The translations under genes and the position numbers were made by a program. Under the pieces are notes generated by a model. It was not told the DNA's origin, ran no database searches, and worked only from the letters and a program-made list of their open reading frames with translations. Shown here piece after piece: positions 20,951 to 33,137 of a stretch of 64,000 nt of DNA; the stretch's first letter is position 1; each line of letters starts with the position of its first letter. This DNA is from Rebecca billardiae RCC1528 (Eukaryota > Haptophyta). The DNA lies in contig OZ251223.1 of NCBI GenBank assembly GCA_965240325.2, forward strand, positions 3,410,001 through 3,474,000, written 5' to 3'.

Positions 20951-21175
20951 GGGAAGAAAACGCGCTCGGTGCGCTCCCCTGCTGGCTCGGCAAGCCATGG
21001 AGCCGATGGCTCTGGCGACTGCCTTTTGGTACGGTGCCTGTCGCGCGAGGCGAGCAGCGTGCCTTCACGTGCGGCCTGCGGCACGCCCGTTTTGCCCGGA
21101 CGTTCACTGTCCGGCTCAGCCGGTGCGGCTGCAGATTAGTAAGTTACCACGAGCCTTCGGTCGTTTTCACCACAC
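20951..21175 (+). repeat. Terminal direct repeat B2
   Basis: Right end of the element. It ends ...TTTTCACCACAC and is followed by host sequence AGCTCATGAGACAAC. Identical by eye to B1. Confidence 0.9.
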
Positions 21176-21239
21176 AGCTCATGAGACAACGCGGTGCGTT
21201 GCCGAGCAATTTCAGCTGCTAGCTGCACGGTCACTAGTG

Positions 21240-23282
21240 CTACGACGTCGACGCCGAGTTGCTGGTGCCAGTCGTGGTCGACTGGCACGAGGTCGAGTAT
21301 GATTCACTCGTGCTCGTCTGCGAGCTGGATGTTCCGCTCGCCGATGAGGACGAAGGCGTGCCTGCGAGGCGCTGCGCCCTTGCCGTCTCGAGCGCGTGAA
21401 CAACGGCACGCGAAGTGCTTCGCCGCCGGCGCACGCGCTCAGCTTCGGTGACGCCTCCGGGTGGCGGCGGAAGCCGCGCCGCTCCCACCACCCCGCTCGC
21501 GTGCCCGATCGCCGCGCTTGTGGTGCCGCGCAGCTCGGCCACACGGCGCGCCGCGGCGATGCGATCGAGCTGCGCGGTCGCGTGCACCATCTGCTCGGCC
21601 GACTTCAGGTCGACTTCGAGGGCGAGAATGTGCACATCGTGGCGGAGATGCTCCGCAAGCTGCCACGACTTCTCGAGGGAGGCCGGCCACTGCTCGCTGA
21701 GCGCGGCGTCCTCTGCGGTCGACCGCATCTCGGCCACCGCCGCGTTGTGCCGCCGCGTGCGCGCGCTCGCGGACGCAGGGCGCCGTGGCGCTGCCTTGAG
21801 GTTGGTAGCGCGCGCGGCCGCACTGCCAGCGAGCGGCTGGGGCTCGTGCTGCAGCGGATAGCAGCGCGGCGTGATGCACGCGGAGGCGCTCCCACCGCCG
21901 CGCGGCGTGGATGCTCCCGCGCGCGGCGTATTCGCCGCGGAGGCTGACACGGACGCGCCCGCGCGCCCCGCGCCCGCGCCTGCGGCCGCGGCAGGCCTAG
22001 CAACGCCTGCGCTCGCAGCCGCTGTCGAGGGCCGCGGTCCGTGCTCGGCGTCCGCGGCGGCGGGTGCGGGCGTGCCGTGCTTGGTGTGCTGGCGGCGGAT
22101 GCGCTCCCCACCCCGCGCCTCGATCCTCTTCACCAGCGCCGCCTCGAGCGCACGCGCGTTGTTGCGCGTGTACGCCTCGCGGTGCGTCTGCAGCATCTGA
22201 GCGTGCGCGTGCAGCCGGCCAAACACGCCGCTGCCGTGCCCGAGCGCATCGTCGACGTCGTCGGGCCCGTCGTCGAGGCCGAGCGCCTCCATCTTGCGCA
22301 GCAGGATGCGGTACTTGCGCTCGAGCCCCTCCAGCTGCGCTCGGAGCGCCTCGGCGCGCGCCCTCGCCTCGCGCACCTCAGCCTCCTTGGCGGCGAGCAC
22401 ACGCTTGGCCGAGGCGGTGATGGCCACGGCCTCCGCCACCGTCGTGTCCGCGCTGTCGAACTCGGCGAGGAGCACGTGCTCGGTGACGTCGGCGGCTTTG
22501 ACGACGGCGTCGTGCTCCTCGCGCAGCGCGTCCAGCTTCATCTGCAGCACGCGCTGCCGGTCCCGCGAGGTCACGATGTGCGCGGCCTGCCGCTGCAGCA
22601 CCGCGTGCAGGCCTGCGTGCGCCGCTCGCTCCGTCTGCGCCTCGTGCTGCGCGTATCGGCGCGCCTCCTCCTCGCTCTCCTCGATCGAGCGGCCGAGCTG
22701 CGCGAGCAGCTCGAACTGCGAGGAGGAGCGCGTGCCTGCGATGGAGGTGCGCGGGCCGTGCTGCTCAATGTCCTCGAGCCGCAGCGCGAGCGCGCCGAGC
22801 GCCCGCTGCGCCTCCGAGTGCCGCTTGTCCTCGACGACAGCGAGAGAGTCCCCGCGCCGCTGCTGCATGCGCCGCACACCGCGCGGAGACGTGATCGTGC
22901 GCCGCTCGATGCGGTCATGCCTGTAGTGCTGGCTCTCGCCGACCTCCTCGGCCCAGCGCACGCGGCCCGATGCTAGCCGGCGGCGGCGCGAGAGGGACAT
23001 CTCGTCCGCGTCGCTGATGCCACCGCTGCGCCCGCGGTCTGCGAGCTGCGCCCGCCGCAGCATTTTGAGCGCCTGCTCACCCGCGTCCGTGTCCGGCGCC
23101 GGCCGGCCGAGTAGCATCTGGATGAAAGCGTTTTGCAGCGCGCGAGCCTCGGCGCGCTCGTTCACGAGCTGCTGCTTCAGCTCCGTGACTCGCCCGTGCA
23201 ACACGCTGAGCGACGCAGAGTCCGCCTCCCACTCCAGCTGGCGCTCGCGCGCAGCGAGGGTCGTCAGTGGGGCGGCGAGCAT
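21240..23282 (-). CDS. Coiled-coil protein, 680 residues
   Basis: Single-exon gene; an in-frame stop lies 20-30 codons upstream of the ATG. The first half is dominated by heptad-like charged helices (about residues 10-60, 130-235, 240-335), with long runs of Glu/Arg/Ala/Leu and no membrane segment. The middle (380-470) is Ala/Gly/Pro-rich. A further helical stretch lies near 520-600, and the tail is almost pure Ser/Thr. No enzymatic motif is present. Long segmented coiled coils with a disordered tail fit a cytoskeletal, centriolar or ciliary scaffold, and the genome encodes a multi-EF-hand protein of similar flavour at 42 kb, but this is inference. The repetitive element at 13.9-21.2 kb ends 64 bp beyond the stop, so its 3' UTR or polyadenylation site may lie in element DNA. 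Confidence 0.75.
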   Translation of the reverse strand: MLAAPLTTLAARERQLEWEADSASLSVLHGRVTELKQQLVNERAEARALQNAFIQMLLGRPAPDTDAGEQALKMLRRAQLADRGRSGGISDADEMSLSRRRRLASGRVRWAEEVGESQHYRHDRIERRTITSPRGVRRMQQRRGDSLAVVEDKRHSEAQRALGALALRLEDIEQHGPRTSIAGTRSSSQFELLAQLGRSIEESEEEARRYAQHEAQTERAAHAGLHAVLQRQAAHIVTSRDRQRVLQMKLDALREEHDAVVKAADVTEHVLLAEFDSADTTVAEAVAITASAKRVLAAKEAEVREARARAEALRAQLEGLERKYRILLRKMEALGLDDGPDDVDDALGHGSGVFGRLHAHAQMLQTHREAYTRNNARALEAALVKRIEARGGERIRRQHTKHGTPAPAAADAEHGPRPSTAAASAGVARPAAAAGAGAGRAGASVSASAANTPRAGASTPRGGGSASACITPRCYPLQHEPQPLAGSAAARATNLKAAPRRPASASARTRRHNAAVAEMRSTAEDAALSEQWPASLEKSWQLAEHLRHDVHILALEVDLKSAEQMVHATAQLDRIAAARRVAELRGTTSAAIGHASGVVGAARLPPPPGGVTEAERVRRRRSTSRAVVHALETARAQRLAGTPSSSSASGTSSSQTSTSESYSTSCQSTTTGTSNSASTS

Positions 23283-24959
23283 GATCCACGCTTGCGGCTC
23301 GAGCGGTGGAGCTCAGCAGGAGGAAGACGAGCTGCCAGGCCACCTGGCCCGCGCTGGGGACAGCGGGCGGCGGCGCGCGTCCAGCTCGCTCGAGCGGCCG
23401 CGCACAAAACGGCCATGGAGCCAACCACTGGGCGCAGGAATTTCGGGTGGCGATTTTCTTTTCCGAATATGTTGGTGATGCCGTCAGAGCACCACCAACC
23501 TCTGCCGCTGGCCAGGGCGGCTGCGCTGACAGCGCGCTGGGCGGCGCTGGAGGGGCGAGATTGGCGCCGACTGCGCGCCCTCCTGCGGTAGTTGCGTGCC
23601 CGCGAAGGCGGTGCGCGTGGTTGAGCGCGGCTGAAGAGCAGCCATTTGCGTCGTTCCGCCGCTCGCCGTTCGGAGTCACTGCATCCGCCGCGCCTCAGGC
23701 CATCGCGTGCGCCGCACCAACAAGGAAGTCGTGTGCATTCCTCGGCTGACTGCACGCGTGCCGCGAGCAGCGGCGGCGGCGTCCGGCACTTGGTTGCACT
23801 GGGCGATGCCCAGGTAGTTTATGCACGTGTCATCGCTCTTCACAGTACGCTGCCTGGCATACGCATCTGCACGGGTCACACAGCCGTCAAAAGGCATGAT
23901 CGAGCATCACGCAGCCGTTGGCATCGACCTACGGCGAGGGTCGTGTGAGCATGAAAAGCACTGACATGCGCCCTTCTGGATAGTGATGTAGTGAGCACAT
24001 TCCGCGTGAAAGGAGCGCGCGCCATTCAGGCACCGGACGCGGCGTCGGGGCTGGATGCTCACGTCTTGGGCAGGCTGCCGATGCCTCCTTCCGGCTGCAC
24101 GGGTGCGTCCATCAAGGCTGACCGTGTGTGCGCGATGCGCACCGTGAAGTTCGACAGGAACGTCCAGGCGTGAGCTACTGCTTGACAAGGTAGTACACAC
24201 ATTCATACACGCGCCGTGTCATCCGAAGAGGCACATACAAGCAGGCCATGGGCCTCGTTCAGGTATGTTTTGCATTGCACGCATGTATGTTCGTACTACC
24301 TCGGGCCAAGATTGACGTCGGAGCACACGTCAGGGAGGTCAGTGCCGAGGCAGAGCGGGACAACAGCCACGTGTGCGGCGACTCCGTGCGAGCGCACATG
24401 CTGCGCGTCGCCGCAGATCAGCATGGCGTGCGCTGCAACGTCGTCGTCGGGCCAGAGCCTTGTTTGTTCGACCAATCGAATCGTATGATGCAATCAGCAC
24501 ACCTGAACGCAGCTGTTCGGACCCGCGCTCATGCGCGGCGGCGCAAGGCAGCGCAGTGCGCACAGTGTAGTTTCTCGCCACGCGGAAGCGCATGCTCCGT
24601 GTTTGTCTCGCCTCGCATGGCGCACGCGGGCGAGGCTGGCCGTGTGGCGGTGTGCACAGACATGCTGGCCCGAGGCAAGTACAGCCGAATGCGAAGCGCG
24701 GGCGAAGCGGCGAATGGCACTTCAACACGACTGCCCGGCCTAGCTCGCCGGCTCTGCGCTCGCGGGATCGTCCACACGCACGGGAGCGCGGCGCCGTCGC
24801 CCGCTCGCCCGAGACGCGCGCGGCCGCCGCGAAGCGCGCGGCTGAATAAATGCAAGGCGGAAATAAAAAGCGCGCCGATTTTCTCCGACCCTGGGTGCCT
24901 TGTCCCCAGTGGCGGAACTGCGGAAGGGCCGACTCGCAGAGTGCAGACGGGAGGCCACG
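23283..24959. other. Intergenic between divergent genes, no supported gene
   Basis: 5' flank of the coiled-coil gene (left) and of the methyltransferase gene (right). An AT-rich patch with AATAAATGC and GGAAATAAAAAG near 24844-24870, about 100 bp before the methyltransferase start, could be a core promoter. ORFs of 60-150 codons on both strands around 23.9-24.8 kb (for example minus 23907-24206, Cys-containing) show no recognisable domain. Confidence 0.5.
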
Positions 24960-25988
24960 ATGACGCCCGCGCCCATCCCTGTGACGCACATGCGGCGTGT
25001 CATGTTGGCATGCGCGTGCCTCCTCGCTTCGAGTGCCGAGGCGGGGAGCGCCGCCTCCGCATCGACGGTGCATGCATCTGCAGATGGACCCGCTCTCGAG
25101 GAGTGCGACGACCCAGGCAGTGCAAAGGTGAGGGCGTACAACCCCTTCAGTGGAGAGACGGTGGAGGCGTTGCCCACGCGCCCGCACCCGCAGCTGAAAG
25201 GGCACGACATCGTCATGGACGCCAGCGGCCTTCAGTTCACGCATCCGCTCCCGACGGATGACGAGCTCAATCACATCTACTCCGTGACCTACAACGCCAA
25301 GTACAAGCGCAACCTTGACGAGGGCGCGCCGCTCCCGCTCTTCGTCTCTCGGCGCGCGGATGCGCAGCTCAAATTCATCAAGCAGCACCTTCCGTCCGGT
25401 GCCGTATTCCCGCGCAAGGTCGTCGAGATCGGCGGCGGCTGGGGCGCGCTCGCTTCGGCCATCCTCGTGGACAAGCCCGAGACCACCGTGACGGTCTTCG
25501 AGCTCGACCCCAAGGCCGTGACCTACATGCGCAGCCGCGGCGTGGACGCCCACGTGGGCCACGTGGGCGCGTTCCCCGACGAGCAGGATCGGCCGGAGAT
25601 GTTCATGCTCTCGCACGTGCTCGAGCACCTGTCGCGTCCCCTCGACGAGCTCACGCGCTGCCACGCGCAGCTGACCCCGGGCGGATTCCTCTTCATGGAG
25701 ATCCCCATGGAGAACCCCGTGCCAAACTGGTGGGGTACCGATCCGGATGACCCGTATTTCGTGGGCCACCTCACGTTCTTCACGATGGCGCACGTCCAGC
25801 AGCTGGTCAAAGCCGCGGGCTTCGAGCCGATCGCGGCGTTCCACTTCAACCACCCAGCGGCCGCTGGCCTCGTGATGCCGGGCGACCCCGCGTACGTCGT
25901 GGAGGACGTGCCAGTCGCGGAGGACACGCGTGAGGTGAAGGAGGGGACCGTCCCGCGCTTCCTCCGCATCCTGTGCCGGAAGGTCTGA
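24960..25988 (+). CDS. Class I SAM-dependent methyltransferase with signal peptide
   Basis: 342 residues from the ATG in good context (GCCACGATGA); the longer open frame upstream begins only at a TTG. Residues 11-30 (MRRVMLACACLLASSAEAGS) form a signal peptide, so the protein enters the secretory or plastid route. Residues about 154-168 carry SAM motif I (VVEIGGGWGALA), followed by an acidic post-I strand (VTVFELDP) and the HVLEHL motif of the Methyltransf_23 type. An NWWGTDPDDP segment and FFTMAHVQQLVKAAGFEP complete the fold as in SAM methyltransferases acting on small molecules or sugars. The N-terminal 60 residues before the SAM domain include a motif (KYKRNLDEG) that may bind substrate. 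Substrate unknown. Confidence 0.85.
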   Translation: MTPAPIPVTHMRRVMLACACLLASSAEAGSAASASTVHASADGPALEECDDPGSAKVRAYNPFSGETVEALPTRPHPQLKGHDIVMDASGLQFTHPLPTDDELNHIYSVTYNAKYKRNLDEGAPLPLFVSRRADAQLKFIKQHLPSGAVFPRKVVEIGGGWGALASAILVDKPETTVTVFELDPKAVTYMRSRGVDAHVGHVGAFPDEQDRPEMFMLSHVLEHLSRPLDELTRCHAQLTPGGFLFMEIPMENPVPNWWGTDPDDPYFVGHLTFFTMAHVQQLVKAAGFEPIAAFHFNHPAAAGLVMPGDPAYVVEDVPVAEDTREVKEGTVPRFLRILCRKV

Positions 25989-26484
25989 TGATATAATGAT
26001 GCGTACACTATAGCAGTTTAGATCATAGTATAGTTCGCGTTTCGCGGTGCAGGGGCCCCGCGGCAATGGGCAATCCGGAACTCGGGGCCCGTGCGGCCTG
26101 TTGCCATCGGAGGTCATGCCCTCGTCGTAGTAGTCATCATCATGATGCATTGATGTCATCACACGTGCCCGCATGCCCATGATGGCAGCGGCCATGCCCA
26201 TGATGGCCCAGCATATGGCCCATGCTCCATGCGGGCCTGGGGCGCTCGCTCGCAGGCATCAATAATAATATATAAGCGGGCGGCAACGCCAGTGCCACAG
26301 CCTTGAACTAAGAGGCACAGCATCCGTCAGTCTGAGAGCTAGCATCAGTGACGAGCGGTTACTAGCTTAATATCCGGGGCTGACGATACTAGTGAAGCCG
26401 TCGTAGTAGAGTCTACTCATAGAAAGGGGCCGGGGTGTGCACGATTGACGACGAATGATGCGCCGTTCATGAAGACGGAGGTGT
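25989..26484. other. Intergenic between convergent genes
   Basis: 3' flanks of the methyltransferase (plus) and IleRS (minus) genes. AT-richer than its surroundings, with several short CATGATG-type imperfect repeats near 26140-26230. No gene seen. Confidence 0.5.
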
Positions 26485-29400
26485 TCATGCCGCGCTCGAA
26501 GCCGATGCACCCGCGCCCGCGGCCGCTGGCGCCGCTGGGGGCTCGATGCCCATCTTGGTCACGGCGTCCACGCACCGCGAGCAGATGGTTGGGTGGTGCG
26601 CATCGGCGCCCACCGAGTCGCAGTAGTTCCAGCAGCGCTCGCACTTGGTGCCCTGCGCGCGCTTGACGCCCACCGTGCAGCCCGTCTCCGCCTCCGCCGC
26701 CGGCAGGACGTGCTTGCACCCACTCGTCGCCTCCGCCGCGTCGGCGCACATCTCGACGCGCGAGGCGAGGAAGATGTAGCGCAGGTCGTTCACGCCGTCG
26801 TTCGGCAGGCTCGAGAGCGCCTCGATCACGGTGGCGTTGGTGGTGTGCAGCTGCACGGCCGCCTCGAGCGACGCGCCGATGAGCTTGTCGTTGCGTGCGC
26901 CCTCGAGGACCTTGTTCACGTCGTCGCGCAGCGCGCGCACCACGTCCAACGCCTTGGTCGCCGCGAGCTCGCCCGACACGTCCGAGCGCTCGAGGCTCGC
27001 CGCGGGCCAGCCCGAGAGGAAGACGGAGTCGCCGACCTCCGCCCCGTCCGCCCCCTGCGAGTAGGGCAGGTTGAGCCACACGTCCTCGGCGAGGTGCGGC
27101 AGCAGCGGCGCGAGCGCGCGCGCGAGGTCCTCCGTGAGCGCGCGCAGCACCGTCTGGCACGAGCGCCGGCGGAAGTCGTCGGGCGCAGAGATGTACAGCC
27201 TGCGCGCCGGCGCCGCAGCAGCACAGCGGCGCGGGGGTGAGCGAGCGCGCGCGCCGATTGCGCGCGCGCGCGTGCGCGCGTCGCGCGTCCGGCTGGCGCG
27301 TGCGTGTCTCGCGTGTGTGCACGCACCTGTCCTTGGCGATGTCGAGGTAGAAGCCGGAGAGCTCCGAGACGGCGAAGCGCTGCAGCGCCTGCGACGCCTT
27401 GAAGAACTGGTACGAGCTGTACGCCTCGTCGACCTCGAGCAGCAGCCCCTTGAGCTGCGCGAGCATCCAGCGGTCGAGGGCGGGCAGCTGCTCCTCGGGC
27501 ACGCTGTGCGCCGCGGGCTCAAAGTCGTGCAGGTTGCCCACGAGGTAGCGCATCGTGTTGCGCAGCTTGCGGTACGACTCGAAGACCTGCTTCAGGATGT
27601 TGGGCCCGATCGACACGTCGACCGAGTAGTCCACCGTCGACACCCACAGCCGGAGCACGTCCGCGCCGTACGGCGGCTCCTTCTTCTTGTCCTTGCCGCC
27701 CTCGATCACGAGGCGCGGGTCGATCACGTTCCCCAGCGACTTGGACATCTTCAGCCCGCGCTCGTCGAGCACGAAGCCCTGCGGGCGCGGGGCGGGTGGC
27801 AGGGGCGGGCGCGGCAGGGCGCGGGAGCGCGAGTCAGGGGCCCGCGGGCGCGGGCGCGTGCGCGGCGGCGCATGGCGGTGCCAAAGGCGCGGGGGCGCGG
27901 GGCAGGCGGTGGGGGGCGGGGGCAGCTCCTCACGTGTGTCAGGACAGCCTTGTACGGCGCGACGCCGCGCGCCGCGACCGCGGTGAGCAGCGACGACTGG
28001 AACCAACCGCGGTGCTGGTCTGAGCCCTCGAGGTACATGTCCGTCGGGAAGCGCATCCCCGGGCGCACGTCCGCGACCGCCGCCCACGACGAGCCCGAGT
28101 CGAACCAGACGTCCATCGTGTCGGTGCCGCGCTCGTACTGCTCAGCCTGGTCGCGCAGGCCCTCGGGGAGGAGCTCGGCGAGCTCGGCGGACCACCAGAT
28201 GTCCGAGCCGTGCTGGGCGACGAGGCCGCGCACGTGCTCGACGCTCTCGGGCGTGAGCAGCGCCTCGCCCGTCTCCTTGTGGTAGAAGACCGGGATCGGC
28301 ACGCCCCACGAGCGCTGGCGTGAGATGCACCAGTCAGCCCGCCCCTCGGTCATCGCGGTGATGCGGTTGCGCCCGGCCGACGGCAGCCACTCGACCTCGT
28401 CGATCGCGGCGAGCGCGGCGTCGCGGAAGCCGTCGACCGACGCGAACCACTGCTCGGTGGCGCGGAATATGGTCGGCTTCTTCGACCGCCAGTCGTACGG
28501 GTACTTGTGCACGTACGCCTCCTCGGTGAGCAGCGCCTTCGTCTCGGTCAGCATCTCGATCACTTCCGTGTTGCCCTCGGCCAGCACCGACTTGCCGACG
28601 AGCCGCTCGCCCGCCTCGTCGGTGAAGCGGCCGGCGTCGTCGACGGGGCTGAGCAGGGGCAGCCCGTTCTTCATGCCCGTGAGGTAGTCGTCGCGCCCGT
28701 GCCCCGGCGCCGTGTGCACGAGCCCAGTGCCCGACTCGGTCGTGATGTACTCGCCCCCGACCACGACCGGAGAGGTGCGCCCCTCGAGCGGGTGCACGTA
28801 CTGCGAGCCCACGAGCTCAGCGCCGCTCAGCGTGCCGAGGACGCGCGGCTCGGGCGCGGCGGCCGCGGCGACCGCGGCGTCGTCGCCCTCCGCCGCGCCG
28901 CTCGCCAGCTTCTTCGCCAGCGAGCCCGCCAGCTCCTTCGCCACCACCAGCAGCCGGCCGTCCAGCTCGACGAGCGCGTACTCGATGCGCTCGTTCACGG
29001 CGACCGCGAGGTTGGCGGGGATCGTCCACGGCGTCGTGGTCCAGATGGCGAGCGAGGCGGGGCCCGCGCCGGGCGCGGCGGCGAGCAGCTCCTGCAGGCG
29101 CGCGGACGGCTCGGTCACCTCGAACGCCACGTAGATCGAGCGCGACGTGTGCCCCTCGGGGTACTCGAGCTCGGCCTCAGCGAGCGCGGTCCGCGTCGAG
29201 GGCGACCAGTGCACGGGCTTCTTGCCGCGGTAGATGTGGCCGTTCAGCGCCATCGCGCCGAAGACGCCGAGCTGCGCCGCCTCGTACTCGGGCTGGAGCG
29301 TGAGGTACGGCTCATCCCAGTCGCCCCACACGCCGTACCGCTTGAACGACTCGCGCTGCTTGTCCACGGTCTCGGCGGCGAAGTCCGCGGCGCGCTGCCG

Positions 29401-29955
29401 CAGCGCGAGCGGCGTGAGCGCCTCGCGCTCGGCGCGCTTTTTGATGCCCTGCAGCACCTTGAGCTCGATGGGCAGGCCGTGGCAGTCCCAGCCGGGGATG
29501 TAGTGCACCTTGCGCCCACGCAGCATGTGGTACCTGTTGATGAAGTCCTTCAGGATCTTGTTCATCGCGTGCCCGATGTGCAGGTCGCCGTTGGCGTACG
29601 GTGGCCCGTCGTGCAGCGTGAACTCCTCGCCTGGGTTCTCGCGCTGTAGCCGCTCGTAGACTCCCTTCTCCTGCCAGTACGACTGGAGCTCGGGCTCACG
29701 CCGAACAGCATTCGCGCGCTGCTGGAAGTCCGTCTTCGGCAGGTTGACGGTCGCAGAGTAGACACCCGCGTCGCCGTCACCGCCCGCCTTGGCCTTGCGA
29801 ACGACGCGTGACGCGTGCGTGCGCGCCGGTGCGCCGCGCGCGACGGCCCGCGAGAAGCGAGCGCCCCCGGTGCTCATGGCCCACGCGGAGGGCGAGCGCA
29901 GCGCGATGGCGGCCATCAGCACCGGCATCGCGCTCGTCGCCGTCGTCGCGCGCAT
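26485..29955 (-). CDS. ileS: Isoleucyl-tRNA synthetase, bacterial type, organellar
   Basis: Charges tRNA-Ile in an organelle. Exons on the minus strand are 27934-29955, 27327-27778 and 26485-27199. Introns 27779-27933 (GTGAGG donor, phase 0) and 27200-27326 (GTGCGT donor, phase 2) restore [13 protein letters not shown] and AKDR-LYISAP across the joins. Seen: HIGH motif ([11 protein letters not shown], about 29565-29585), editing-domain motifs, [24 protein letters not shown] at the start of exon 2, and a C-terminal C-x2-C...C-x2-C zinc finger ([12 protein letters not shown]) typical of bacterial-type enzymes. The chosen ATG (29955) precedes a hydrophobic stretch and an Arg/Ser/Ala-rich leader, consistent with signal plus transit peptides. 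ATGs at 30096 and 29928 are alternatives. The plastid is the likeliest site; the mitochondrion cannot be excluded. Confidence 0.93.
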
Positions 29956-30205
29956 TGATGAAGACTGGGCGGGTCGGCCACGCAGCAGTGGCAAGGCCTG
30001 CGTGCGATGGCCGCGATGGAGAACTCGAGAAGCAGCCGCGCTTCCATCATCCGAAATTGTATTTGTTCCCAGGCCGAAATTCAACTGCTCGCGCATGCAC
30101 GCGCATTTTCAATTTTTCCAGAATGATATCAGGCTTTTTCCCGCAGCTCTCCGCGTCCAGACGCGCCTTCGAACTCGGCGCCGGTCGTGTTCGCCGAGGC
30201 TTGCG
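29956..30205. promoter_or_regulatory. Putative bidirectional promoter, IleRS / FN3-CS pair
   Basis: 250 bp between divergent start codons, with a locally AT-rich centre (about 30050-30140). No defined box is obvious. Inferred from gene geometry only. Confidence 0.4.
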
Positions 30206-31390
30206 ATGAAGCTCGGCGCTGCGTGGCGCAAGCGCATCAAGCGATGGCGCGAGGGCGCGATTGTGAACGTGTACCGCGGCCTCCTTCTACTTGTCGCCGG
30301 GGCGAGCCCGGTCATCCTGCGCTCAGCGATCCTGACGCCCATTCGCGCCGCAGTCACGGTTGGCGCAGTGCTCGCGCTCGCCCGTAACACTTCCACTCTG
30401 CGGCTGCTCTGGGCGAAGGCCCCCGTGCCCGACTTTGCGCGCGATGCCCTTTGGGCTGACTTCTCGCGCTTCTCGAGCCTCACCTCCAAGGGGCCGATCT
30501 GGCGGGCAGGCGTGAAGCTCGTCAAGCGCCTCGTCGATTGCCAGCGCGAGCCGCAGCCGCCTTCTGCCATCCACGTGACGCAAGTGCGGAGCACGAGCGC
30601 GAAGGTGTCGTGGGACCCCACGGTAGTCTCCTTCCTGAGCGACGAGAATTACCGCGTGGAGGTCGCGCCGACGCGTGCCGACGCAGTCGACGCGGCCGAG
30701 GTGGCGGGCGAGTGGACCCAGCTGGCGGACACAGCCGACACGAGCTGCGAGTGCTCTGAGCTGCGGCCAGACACGGTGTACCGCTGCCGCGTGGTCGCGC
30801 ACAACAACAAGGGCACCTCGCAGCCGCGCTCGGCGCGCTTCGTCACCCTGCAGCCGCCCACGGCCGCGAACGGCGGGCGCGCGCCCGCGTACGGCTGGTC
30901 GCAGGACGTGAAGGAGGTGGCGGTGCGCGTGCCTGTGCCCACAGGCACGCGCGCGGCCGATCTGGCGATCACGTGCACGAAGAGCAGGCTGCGCGTCGCG
31001 CTCAAGCCGCGCGGGGGCGCGGGGGCCGAGGCTGCCGAGCGCGTGCTGTGCGCGGGCACGCTGCACCGCGAGGTCGATCCGGACGAGTTTGCATGGCAGT
31101 TTGTCGAGCCTGCCGAGTCTGAGCCCGCTGAGGCGGGCGGGCGCGTGATCGAGCTCACGCTGCCAAAGGCCGATCCGTCGATCGGCAAGCCGCTGTGGCC
31201 GGCGGTCGTCACGTCGGTCACCGACACGGACTTGCCAGCGTCCAAGTCAGTGATTGCTCTGCACGTGGAGCACCCGCGCATCGACTTGTCCCTCATCAAG
31301 CAGGAGGTCCCTGAGCTCTCTGACGCACACCTGCACGAGCTGCACGAGCTCATGCGCGGCGCGCCGATCGGCGGGGAAGAGGACGACTAG
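30206..31390 (+). CDS. Membrane-anchored FN3 plus CS (p23/NudC-like) domain protein
   Basis: 394 residues from the ATG at 30206 (an open frame continues upstream but overlaps the IleRS leader). Residues about 24-59 are hydrophobic and could form one or two membrane helices. Residues about 118-220 form a fibronectin type III domain: PPSAIHV start, a VSW strand, a Tyr-rich ...ELRPDTVYRCRVVAHN signature, and a closing RFVTL. Residues about 228-330 form a CS domain: YGWSQDVKEVAVRVPVP, TCTKSRLRVALK, VLCAGTLHREVDPDEFAWQFVE, then ELTLPKAD and W. CS domains of this type occur in HSP90 co-chaperones and NudC. FN3 next to CS behind a membrane anchor is an unusual combination. A role as a membrane-tethered co-chaperone is inference. 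Confidence 0.78.
   Translation: MKLGAAWRKRIKRWREGAIVNVYRGLLLLVAGASPVILRSAILTPIRAAVTVGAVLALARNTSTLRLLWAKAPVPDFARDALWADFSRFSSLTSKGPIWRAGVKLVKRLVDCQREPQPPSAIHVTQVRSTSAKVSWDPTVVSFLSDENYRVEVAPTRADAVDAAEVAGEWTQLADTADTSCECSELRPDTVYRCRVVAHNNKGTSQPRSARFVTLQPPTAANGGRAPAYGWSQDVKEVAVRVPVPTGTRAADLAITCTKSRLRVALKPRGGAGAEAAERVLCAGTLHREVDPDEFAWQFVEPAESEPAEAGGRVIELTLPKADPSIGKPLWPAVVTSVTDTDLPASKSVIALHVEHPRIDLSLIKQEVPELSDAHLHELHELMRGAPIGGEEDD

Positions 31391-33137
<1,747 letters not shown>

Larger units (their letters stand above)
13912..21175. mobile_element. Split-direct-repeat element (Ngaro/PAT-like DIRS-order retroelement), non-autonomous
   Basis: The insertion reads A1 (13912-14116), X (14117-15794), B1 (15795-16019), A2 (16018-16222), Y (16223-20950), B2 (20951-21175). 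A1 and A2 are about 205 bp and look identical; B1 and B2 are about 225 bp and look identical. B1 and A2 abut and share the dinucleotide AC. Terminal repeats in A-B order, with the B-A junction present internally, are the split direct repeats known from Ngaro and PAT elements, which integrate by a tyrosine recombinase and make no target-site duplication. X carries an RNase H relic on the minus strand. No intact reverse transcriptase or tyrosine recombinase is visible, so this copy must be dead or mobilised in trans. It lies between two genes and ends 64 bp from the stop codon of the coiled-coil gene. Confidence 0.7.

Noticed and set aside
18883-21302. 390- and 457-codon ORFs in the minisatellite region
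   Set aside because: Generated by the 177-bp period being a multiple of three; several frames are open equally, with no family motif.
24339-26201. 620-codon minus-strand ORF opposite the methyltransferase
   Set aside because: Antisense to a clear SAM methyltransferase with intact motifs; GC-rich sequence generates such shadows.
27071-29649. Long plus-strand ORFs across the IleRS gene
   Set aside because: Antisense to conserved IleRS exons including HIGH and KMSKS motifs.
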